Below are positions 1 through 5,665 of a stretch of 5,665 nucleotides of DNA, in pieces. The stretch's first letter is position 1, and every line of letters begins with the position of its first letter. The notes below the pieces were generated by a model, which saw only the letters and a program-made list of their open reading frames with translations, did not search any database and was not told where the DNA came from. A program made the position numbers and the translations under genes. This DNA comes from Clostridiales bacterium (GTDB taxonomy: Bacteria; Bacillota; Clostridia; Christensenellales; JAISNN01): assembly GCA_031273965.1 (NCBI GenBank), contig JAISQX010000192.1:1-5665 (forward strand), given 5' to 3'.

Positions 1-1260
1 GGATTTAGATCCACTTATTTTTCAAACGATTCGCAAAGCAAAATAAAAACGTATACTACTTATGACCATTCGGACAACGGTTATTATGGAACACCGAGCG
101 GATATATATCCGACGGCAATTCGTCGCGCGCGCCCGCCGAGTATACTCAGGGCAAAGCGACAATCACCACGTCCGCGCAGCAATATAGTCCCGAGGAGAT
201 TGCCGAAAAACAGAGAGTGCAAGCGTCGAGTATGCAGGTGCTCTATAAAGAGGCGCGCCCGGAAAGAGCGGAAAATACGACTCAATCCGCGCAAACTGCA
301 GGGAACGGAATATACGGTTTTGAGCCGGGTTATGTAAACGGCGTTTACGACGCGTACCAAAAAAACAGCGGAGCGCTTAAGGTCGGCGACAATTATACAA
401 ACAACGGAGGCGCTCGCATCGGCGGAGCGGGCATCGGTCAACGTCCGGAATTTTATGTTACCCGTGTTCTCGTTGAAAAAGGACAGCGCGCGGAGTATGG
501 CGCGCCTTACGCGGCACGCGGCATGAATATCTCGGCACACACAGGAAACGCCACCGCTGCCAACGGAGTAGGCGAAGCCGACAGATATAATTACGGAAAG
601 GGCGATTTTAAGGTTGTCGAGCAAGACGAGCAAAGCGTGTATAAGACTTATACGCAAACCGCGGAAAAGGAAATAAGAGAACAAATTTGGCGTGAACATG
701 AAAGAAAAATAAATCCGTCTTCGTATGAAGAAAGGGCGGATTATGTGCGTAAAGTCGTAAGTGAAAATAAGAATGACAGAGCGTTTGAGCCGGATATGGA
801 TTATCAAACGGCGCAGATGTTGCAACGCATGCAGCAAGGAGAAAAACAAAGCGCGCGATATGGAGCGCAAGTTTCAAAACCGGTTATTGTAGATCGTCCG
901 CGTTTTGCGGGCGAATACATAGAAACTGTCGAGGCAAAGGGATTGAAGGATTCCTACATCGTGACGCCCCGTGAAAACAGAGCGTATATATATTCGGAAA
1001 ACACGCGTAGAACGGCTTTTGACACAGACGAAGATTTTGAGGACTATGGCAGAACCGTGTCTTTCACGGCGGGTGGAGAGAGTGCGGTTAAACGTCCCTC
1101 AAAGATAAGAAACTTGTTTTCTTCACTTTTCAAAAGAAAAGACGGCGACGGCGGAAAGACGGAATTGACCGGTTTAGGCAAATTTGTCATAGCCGTTTAT
1201 GTAGTTCTCGTCGGCGCGCTCGCGATATTTATTCTTTCTAACCAAAACGGATCGCTGTAG
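1..1260 (+). CDS. Unrecognised tail-anchored membrane protein in the ftsL slot (5' partial)
   Basis: The frame is open from the first base to a TAG at 1258-1260, giving 419 residues with the true start outside the window; the ATG at 217 is only an internal Met. I recognise no family. The visible part is polar and low in complexity: about 31 Tyr, many Gly, Asn, Arg and Glu, one Trp and no Cys. It looks largely disordered, with a charged, probably helical stretch at about 637-774. A short amphipathic basic segment (KIRNLFSSLFKRK, 1102-1140) precedes a Gly-rich linker and a single hydrophobic helix (1183-1236), after which only SNQNGSL remains. The basic side before the helix predicts a cytoplasmic N-terminus and a tail anchor. 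Directly upstream of a SpoVD/FtsI gene one expects ftsL, but FtsL has an extracellular coiled coil after its helix and this protein has none. A role in division is inferred from position only. I am confident it is coding and cannot name its function. Confidence 0.85.
   Translation, partial: GFRSTYFSNDSQSKIKTYTTYDHSDNGYYGTPSGYISDGNSSRAPAEYTQGKATITTSAQQYSPEEIAEKQRVQASSMQVLYKEARPERAENTTQSAQTAGNGIYGFEPGYVNGVYDAYQKNSGALKVGDNYTNNGGARIGGAGIGQRPEFYVTRVLVEKGQRAEYGAPYAARGMNISAHTGNATAANGVGEADRYNYGKGDFKVVEQDEQSVYKTYTQTAEKEIREQIWREHERKINPSSYEERADYVRKVVSENKNDRAFEPDMDYQTAQMLQRMQQGEKQSARYGAQVSKPVIVDRPRFAGEYIETVEAKGLKDSYIVTPRENRAYIYSENTRRTAFDTDEDFEDYGRTVSFTAGGESAVKRPSKIRNLFSSLFKRKDGDGGKTELTGLGKFVIAVYVVLVGALAIFILSNQNGSL
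1183..1236 (+). other. C-terminal transmembrane helix of the first gene
   Basis: Eighteen codons encode an uninterrupted hydrophobic run (FVIAVYVVLVGALAIFIL), preceded by a Lys/Arg-rich segment at 1102-1140 and followed by seven residues before the stop. This is the only hydrophobic segment in the visible part of the protein. By the positive-inside rule the long N-terminal part should be cytoplasmic. Confidence 0.85.
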
Positions 1261-1330
1261 TATTTGAATAAAGTCGTTTTTTTGAAACGATTGAAATCTC
1301 ACAAACCTAGTAACGGGGGAATAATGTGAA

Positions 1331-1368
1331 ATAGACCGGCATACATTCGTGTATGTCGGTTTATTTTT
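1331..1368 (+). terminator. Intrinsic-terminator-like hairpin just upstream of the PBP gene
   Basis: Bases 1331-1345 pair without interruption with 1350-1364 (15 pairs, two of them G-U: 1339/1356 and 1334/1361) around a TTCG loop at 1346-1349. The GC-rich core is followed by a T-rich tail (1360-1368, eight T in nine bases). This has the form of a rho-independent terminator for the gene ending at 1260. The T tract ends only 15 bases before the GTG start at 1384, and I see no convincing promoter between hairpin and start. The next gene must therefore be read through it, so it probably acts as a partial terminator or attenuator. Structure confidence is high; the regulatory role is inferred. Confidence 0.75.
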
Positions 1369-1371
1369 GTG

Positions 1372-1375
1372 CGGA
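1372..1375 (+). promoter_or_regulatory. Ribosome binding site that sets the GTG start of the PBP gene
   Basis: A GGAG core (in CGGAGAG) lies 8 bases before the GTG at 1384. The in-frame GTG at 1369 is preceded only by the T tract of the hairpin and has no Shine-Dalgarno match, so 1384 is the better start. It yields a typical N-terminus: a few residues, KKR, then the membrane anchor. Confidence 0.7.
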
Positions 1376-1383
1376 GAGCTATC

Positions 1384-3288
1384 GTGTATAACTTCAACTA
1401 TTTTTTTAAAAAACGACTTTTTGTATTTGTTGTGATTTTAATATTCATTTTTGCCGCGCTTTTGGTAAGACTTTTTTTTGTTCAGGTGGTTATGTCGGCT
1501 GATTTGCAGGCAAAGGCTCTCGATCAATGGACGAGAGATTTGGAGCTTGACGCCGAGCGCGGCAAAATATACGACAGAAACGGCGCGACACTTGCCGACA
1601 ATTCGACCGTATACACGGTATATGTGCGCCCGAACGCGGTATCCGACGCGGAAGAAGTCGCGCGCATTTTGTCGGAGTATTTGGCGGTGGATTTTGATAA
1701 GCTCGTGGAAGAGATTAAAGCGCACAAAAAATCCGAAATTACGGTGGCGAGAAACGTCGAAAGATACGTCATGCTGGAGATAATGTCGCACGAGGCGGAC
1801 GGCGTGTATTTTTCGTCAAAAAATAACCGCTATTATCCGTACGGTAATTTTTTGACTCAGATAATCGGGTTTGTCAACAGCGACGGCGCGGGGCAATCCG
1901 GAATCGAATTATATTATGACAAATATCTAATCGGGCTTGACGGATATAGCCTGACGGAAACCGATTTGATAGGTAAAATATTAAATAAGGGAGCCACGGC
2001 GTATATACCGCCCGTGCCGGGATTGGATGTAAACCTTACGATAGACTACAAGATACAAAGCATAGTCGAGAGCGCTGTCAGAGAAGCGGCGTCCACGCAT
2101 AAGGCAAAAGGCGTTTCCGGAGTGGTTATGAACGCAAAGACGGGAGAAATCCTGGCGATGGCGCAATATCCGTCGTATGATTTGAATAATGTGCCGCGCG
2201 AGGACCTGATGGAATTGTTTGAAACCTCAAAAAGCGCGTTGATTTCAAGCGTATTTGAACCGGGATCGACATTTAAAATCCTGACGGCGGCCGCGGCGCT
2301 TGAGGAAGGCGTTGTGAGTCCGAATCAAATATTCATATGCCCCGGTTATAGAATTGTCGACGGGCAAAGAATCAAATGTTGGAAAACCAAGGGGCACGGA
2401 GCGCAAACCTTTGTGGAGGGTATACAAAACAGCTGCAATTGCGTTTTTATGGATTGCGCGCAAGCTCTCGGCACTCAAAGATTTTATTCTTATCTCAAGA
2501 AGTTCGGAATATTTGAAAAGACCGGAATTGATTTGACTGGCGAGGCGTCCGCGTTGACCATAGCGGAACAGAAAGTAAAAACCGTAGATCTTGCGCGTAT
2601 CGGTTTTGGGCAGGCTATAGCCATGACTCCCGTGGAGCTCTTGAACGGCATAACGTCCGTAATAAACGGCGGAAAAGTTTTGACTCCGTATCTTGTTTCG
2701 TCAATAGTCGACGCAAACGGAAAGGTTGTGCTCAAGAATTATTCTAAAATAAAGAATGCCTCCGTAAGTCAAAAGACAAGCGGGCTTATGAGGAATTTTT
2801 TAGAGAGCGTGATAAAAAACGGCGGAGGAAAAGCGGCGGGCGTACCGGGGTATGATATAGGCGGAAAGACCGGCACCGCGCAAAAATATAAAAATGGCGC
2901 GATAGCGCAAGGGAAATATATTTCGTCGTTTGTCGGGTTTTATCCATCGTATGATCCCGAGTATGTCATGATGTTTATAGTGGATGAACCGGGAACGGGA
3001 ATTTATTACGGAAGCATCGTCGCCGCGCCTTATGCCGGGAAAATTTTTTCGTCCATGTTTAATTATTTGAATATTCCTTCTAATTTATCTGACGACGATT
3101 TAAGCGATATGGTGGAGTTTACCATGCCGGATCTTCGCGGTATGACGTATTACGACGCCGAGGCGCTTATGAAAAAGTATAGGGTTTTTTGCGAGTTTGA
3201 AGGAGAGGGCGAGATTGTGACATATCAATTACCGGCTGCCGGAAGCAGAATAACCGCAAAGAGCATAGCTTATATTTTTGCGGGCTGA
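1384..3288 (+). CDS. spoVD: SpoVD/FtsI-type class B penicillin-binding protein (peptidoglycan DD-transpeptidase)
   Basis: This is a 634-residue monofunctional transpeptidase that cross-links peptidoglycan stem peptides outside the membrane. Visible in order: a basic start and one transmembrane anchor (about residues 12-36); the class B dimerisation region with RGKIYDRNG (59-67); a transpeptidase domain with the acyl-serine motif STFK (Ser295), SCN (350-352) and KTG (495-497, in GGKTGTAQK); and one C-terminal PASTA domain (about 580-634, opening TMPDLRGMTYYDAEALM). One PASTA repeat matches SpoVD rather than B. subtilis PbpB, which has two. Cys332 and Cys351 sit where SpoVD carries its redox-active pair; Cys319, Cys353 and Cys358 are extra. 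Length is normal for the family. In B. subtilis SpoVD makes spore cortex, but where it is the only such PBP in the cluster it may serve as FtsI in vegetative septation, so the precise role is open. A terminator-like hairpin precedes it and murE follows after 136 bases. Confidence 0.93.
   Translation: MYNFNYFFKKRLFVFVVILIFIFAALLVRLFFVQVVMSADLQAKALDQWTRDLELDAERGKIYDRNGATLADNSTVYTVYVRPNAVSDAEEVARILSEYLAVDFDKLVEEIKAHKKSEITVARNVERYVMLEIMSHEADGVYFSSKNNRYYPYGNFLTQIIGFVNSDGAGQSGIELYYDKYLIGLDGYSLTETDLIGKILNKGATAYIPPVPGLDVNLTIDYKIQSIVESAVREAASTHKAKGVSGVVMNAKTGEILAMAQYPSYDLNNVPREDLMELFETSKSALISSVFEPGSTFKILTAAAALEEGVVSPNQIFICPGYRIVDGQRIKCWKTKGHGAQTFVEGIQNSCNCVFMDCAQALGTQRFYSYLKKFGIFEKTGIDLTGEASALTIAEQKVKTVDLARIGFGQAIAMTPVELLNGITSVINGGKVLTPYLVSSIVDANGKVVLKNYSKIKNASVSQKTSGLMRNFLESVIKNGGGKAAGVPGYDIGGKTGTAQKYKNGAIAQGKYISSFVGFYPSYDPEYVMMFIVDEPGTGIYYGSIVAAPYAGKIFSSMFNYLNIPSNLSDDDLSDMVEFTMPDLRGMTYYDAEALMKKYRVFCEFEGEGEIVTYQLPAAGSRITAKSIAYIFAG
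3121..3285 (+). other. Single PASTA domain at the C-terminus of the PBP
   Basis: The segment begins with TMPDLRGMTYYDAEALMKKY, follows the usual pattern of a Pro-Asp-Leu-x-Gly opening and a helix, and ends with QLPAAGSRITAKSIAYIFAG, like the typical Q-x-P-x-x-G-x-x-x and final strand of PASTA domains. These domains are usually linked to peptidoglycan or septal interactions. Only one copy is present. Confidence 0.85.
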
Positions 3289-3424
3289 ACTTGAGATACC
3301 GCTTTCTCTAATTAAAGCGCGCCTATAATATTCTCGACGGCATAAAGGTCGGCTTGAAACGCTTTGTTTTACAATAAATTAGCGTCATTGAATAAAAATA
3401 TTTTAAAAAAAGGATATTGAGATT

Positions 3425-4882
3425 ATGAAAAAGCTCGGAGATTTGCTGAAAAATGTTGAAATAATCGAGGCTGACGACCTTATGTCCGCAAATATAACGG
3501 ATATTGCCGCCGACAGTCGAAGAGTATTGCCGGGAGGTATGTTTATAGCCGTAAGAGGCGGTACAAAAGACGGTAATTCTTACATAGACGAAGCGATAAA
3601 AAGGCATGCGGCGGTCATTGTGTCCGATAGAGAATATCGTGAAAACTTGGGAATCCCGTATATAAGAGTAAAGGACGCGCGTGAAGCGTACGCCTTTATA
3701 GCGAGCAACTATTTTGATAATCCGGGTGACGAGTTGCGTTTTATAGGCGTGTCCGGAACTAACGGAAAGACGACTATAGCGCATATGATACATCACATTT
3801 TATCTTATAACGGTATAAAAACCGGTTTGAGCGGCACGATAGGAAATATAGTGAACAACAAACGCGAGGATACGGATATGACGACGCCCGATCCGTATGA
3901 GTTTTTTGGATTATTGCGAAGAATGAGGGATTGCGGTACGGACGTCGCGGTATCGGAGGTTTCGGCTCACGCCATTTATCTAAAAAAGATCAATCCGGTA
4001 ATTGCCGACGTAGCCGTATTTTCAAATTGTTCCCGTGACCATTTGGACTTTTTTCATACCATGGAAAAATATGAGGAGGTAAAAAAATCTTATTTTACTA
4101 AAAAACACGCGCGGAGTGTCGTGATAAACGCCGACGACAGAGTCGGAGTTGACATAATAAACGGTTCCGACGCTAAGGTAATAAGCTACGGAATAGAAAA
4201 TCCCTCCGATGTGTTTGCGGTTAATATAAAGCTTTCTGTTAAAGGGTCTGTTTTTTACGCGAATATATTCGACGATGTTGAGAAGGTAGACCTTCCCATT
4301 CCCGGTCTTTTTAACGTTTATAACGGACTTGCGGCTATGACGGCGGCGCGGCTTTTGAACGTATCCCTTCGCGACGCCGCCGAGAGTCTTAAAACTATCG
4401 AAGAAATACCGGGACGCTTCAATATTATACACGCCGGTAAGTGCAGCTTTGTGATCGATTACGCGCATTCTCCCGACGGATTAAAAAAAATACTTACGGC
4501 TGCCAGGAGTATATCGAAAGGCAAGGTCATATGCGTATTCGGTTGCGGTGGGAACCGCGACAGAGAAAAGCGTCCGCTTATGGGGCGTATTTCCGCCGAA
4601 TACAGCGATTTTACTATTATAACGAGCGATAATCCGCGTTTCGAGGATGCGGAGGACATTATCGTCGGGATAGAAAGCGGGGTAAGGGGTATAACGAAAA
4701 ATTATTTGAATATAATTGACAGAGAGGAAGCGATAAAAAAAGCTTACGAACTTGCGGAGAATGATGATTTGGTAGTCGTGGCTGGAAAAGGCGCGGAGCC
4801 GTACATAGACGTTAAAGGCATGAAATATAAATACAACGACCGCGATGTCATATATGACATTATAAATCAAAAAACAAACTGA
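3425..4882 (+). CDS. murE: UDP-MurNAc-tripeptide synthetase MurE (probably meso-diaminopimelate-adding)
   Basis: This cytoplasmic Mur ligase (485 residues, full length for the family) adds the third stem-peptide residue to UDP-MurNAc-L-Ala-D-Glu using ATP. Visible in order: the UDP-binding N-terminal domain with DSRRVLPGGMFIAVRG (about 30-45); the P-loop GTNGKTT (111-117); TTPDP (153-157); EVSAH (178-182); SRDHLDFF (203-210); the likely carbamylated Lys220 in EKYEEVKKSYF; IDYAHSPDGL (344-353); GCGGNRDREKRPLM (373-386); DNPR (402-405); and AGKGAE (453-458). DNPR is the signature of diaminopimelate-adding enzymes; lysine-adding ones differ at the Arg. The usual GKGHE reads GKGAE here, keeping the Glu. 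The residue aligning with E. coli Arg192 appears to be Lys188. The ATG at 3425 has AAAGGA (3409-3414) 10 bases upstream. The gene follows the PBP gene and precedes mraY, as in B. subtilis. Function is secure; DAP specificity is likely but inferred. Confidence 0.96.
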   Translation: MKKLGDLLKNVEIIEADDLMSANITDIAADSRRVLPGGMFIAVRGGTKDGNSYIDEAIKRHAAVIVSDREYRENLGIPYIRVKDAREAYAFIASNYFDNPGDELRFIGVSGTNGKTTIAHMIHHILSYNGIKTGLSGTIGNIVNNKREDTDMTTPDPYEFFGLLRRMRDCGTDVAVSEVSAHAIYLKKINPVIADVAVFSNCSRDHLDFFHTMEKYEEVKKSYFTKKHARSVVINADDRVGVDIINGSDAKVISYGIENPSDVFAVNIKLSVKGSVFYANIFDDVEKVDLPIPGLFNVYNGLAAMTAARLLNVSLRDAAESLKTIEEIPGRFNIIHAGKCSFVIDYAHSPDGLKKILTAARSISKGKVICVFGCGGNRDREKRPLMGRISAEYSDFTIITSDNPRFEDAEDIIVGIESGVRGITKNYLNIIDREEAIKKAYELAENDDLVVVAGKGAEPYIDVKGMKYKYNDRDVIYDIINQKTN

Positions 4883-4940
4883 AACCTGTCGAAAAAGTTT
4901 TATAATTGACCTAATTATAGCGATATTCTAATAAAATTAC

Positions 4941-4947
4941 GGGTGAG
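4941..4947 (+). promoter_or_regulatory. Ribosome binding site of mraY
   Basis: GGGTGAG lies 5 bases before the ATG at 4953. It favours this start over the in-frame ATG at 4965, which would also trim the beginning of the first membrane helix. Confidence 0.7.
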
Positions 4948-4952
4948 AAAAT

Positions 4953-5665
4953 ATGCGTAACGCAATGATTCTCATATCGGTTGCCGGACTTCTGGGAGTT
5001 GCCGCGTCTATGCTCATAGCGCCGTTCATAATAAGAGTTATGACGAGAATAAAGGCGGGGCAACCGATATTAAAATACCTTGAGCATCACGGACAAAAGA
5101 ACGGTACGCCCACGATGGGCGGACTTATATTTATCATACCCGCGGCTGTTGTGCCGCTGTGTTTGGGATACGGCAGGCTCTCGTTCATAGCGGTTTTGGC
5201 GACGCTCGGATATGGAACGATAGGTTTTTTGGACGATTACACAAAGGTTCGTTATAAAAGAAACGAAGGGCTAAAGCCCTATCAAAAGATTATCGGGCAA
5301 CTGGGAATAGCCGTTATAATCAGTTTTTTTGCTTATAAAAATGAATGGATAGGCGACTCCGTTAAGCTGCCTTTTTCTCAATCGGAACTTAGTTTAGGCG
5401 TTTTTTATATACCTTTCTCAATATTTATGTTTTTGGCGGTGACAAACTCTGCTAATCTGGCGGACGGATTGGACGGTTTGTCGGGAGGCGTCGGGTTTGT
5501 TTCTATGACTGTGCTACTCATAGGCGCAATATTGTACTGTGTCGAGGCTACTCGCTATGGAATGACGGGATTGGCGGCGGAACTCTACGCGCTCTGTATC
5601 TTTGCCGCGGCGTATGCCGGTTCGTTGTTAGGTTTTTTATGGAACAACAGTCATCCCGCGAGGAT
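4953..5665 (+). CDS. mraY: Phospho-N-acetylmuramoyl-pentapeptide-transferase MraY (3' partial)
   Basis: This integral membrane enzyme transfers phospho-MurNAc-pentapeptide from UDP to undecaprenyl phosphate, forming lipid I. The window holds 237 codons plus two bases; the family usually has about 320-360 residues, so roughly the last third is missing. Seen: a hydrophobic first helix (about 5-27); the cytoplasmic loop with GQPILKYLEHH and GTPTMGG (51-57); the Asp-rich catalytic motif GFLDDYTKV (91-99); QKIIGQ (111-116); TNSANLADGLDGLSGG (164-179); several hydrophobic helices; and FLWNNSHPA (228-236), after which the family normally continues with the F-M-G-D-T-G-S motif, here cut off by the window end. 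The loop resembles the clostridial type (GQ-x-I-L-x-Y-x-E-x-H) rather than the enterobacterial one. It lies 70 bases after murE and is probably cotranscribed with it. No truncation other than the window edge is visible. Confidence 0.95.
   Translation, partial: MRNAMILISVAGLLGVAASMLIAPFIIRVMTRIKAGQPILKYLEHHGQKNGTPTMGGLIFIIPAAVVPLCLGYGRLSFIAVLATLGYGTIGFLDDYTKVRYKRNEGLKPYQKIIGQLGIAVIISFFAYKNEWIGDSVKLPFSQSELSLGVFYIPFSIFMFLAVTNSANLADGLDGLSGGVGFVSMTVLLIGAILYCVEATRYGMTGLAAELYALCIFAAAYAGSLLGFLWNNSHPAR

Noticed and set aside
22..870. A 282-codon open frame on the - strand
   Set aside because: It lies antisense to the open + frame of the first gene, its product is an Arg/Ile/Phe-rich mixture without recognisable motifs, and it mirrors the codon bias of the + strand.
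1273..1291. Small inverted repeat after the first gene (about 7-8 pairs, T-rich loop)
   Set aside because: It is AT-rich, lacks a following T tract and is far weaker than the hairpin at 1331-1368, so I do not call it a terminator.
1261..1326. 22-codon extension of the first gene after its TAG as a lost C-terminal domain
   Set aside because: The extension is short and basic, has no coiled coil or FtsL-like pattern, and nothing shows that the TAG is suppressed or recent.
1369..1383. GTG at 1369 as start of the PBP
   Set aside because: It sits directly behind the T tract of the hairpin with no Shine-Dalgarno match, while the GTG at 1384 has GGAG at good distance.
3323..3796. A 157-codon open frame on the - strand over the murE start
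   Set aside because: It overlaps the clearly conserved MurE N-terminus and P-loop and has no recognisable motif or ribosome binding site support.
4879..4937. Promoter-like boxes before mraY (CTGAAA 4879-4884 with TATAAT 4901-4906; TTGACC 4906-4911 with TAAAAT 4932-4937)
   Set aside because: The first has a weak -35 overlapping the murE stop and the second has a 20-base spacer. Such boxes are expected by chance in AT-rich DNA and mraY is plausibly cotranscribed with murE.

Overview
The window is a stretch of a division and cell wall (dcw) gene cluster, all on the + strand. It carries four genes: a 5'-truncated, unrecognised membrane-anchored protein, a SpoVD/FtsI-type class B penicillin-binding protein, MurE, and a 3'-truncated MraY. 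The order spoVD-murE-mraY, with no murF between the last two, is the order known from Bacillus subtilis. The PBP has a single C-terminal PASTA domain and SpoVD-type cysteines. Together with the clostridial style of the MraY N-terminus and the mix of AT-rich spacers with GCG/ATA-rich codons, this suggests an uncultured Bacillota, most likely class Clostridia. That assignment is inference from motifs, not from a search.

Layout: positions 1-1260 hold the C-terminal 419 residues of a polar, Tyr-rich, probably largely disordered protein ending in one transmembrane helix, in the slot where ftsL usually lies. Positions 1261-1383 are a spacer with a strong intrinsic-terminator-like hairpin (1331-1368) that ends just before the ribosome binding site of the PBP gene. 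Positions 1384-3288 encode the PBP and 3289-3424 are an AT-rich spacer. Positions 3425-4882 encode MurE, 4883-4952 are a short spacer, and 4953 to the window end encode the first 237 residues of MraY.

How they work together: MurE adds the third stem-peptide residue (probably meso-diaminopimelate, from its DNPR motif) to UDP-MurNAc-dipeptide in the cytoplasm. MraY transfers the finished phospho-MurNAc-pentapeptide to undecaprenyl phosphate, giving lipid I. After flipping of lipid II, the PBP cross-links peptides at the septum or in the spore cortex. The first gene is the least explained item. By position it may be a division protein, but its topology is not that of a normal FtsL. I see no mobile element, CRISPR array, RNA gene or clearly new multi-gene system here.
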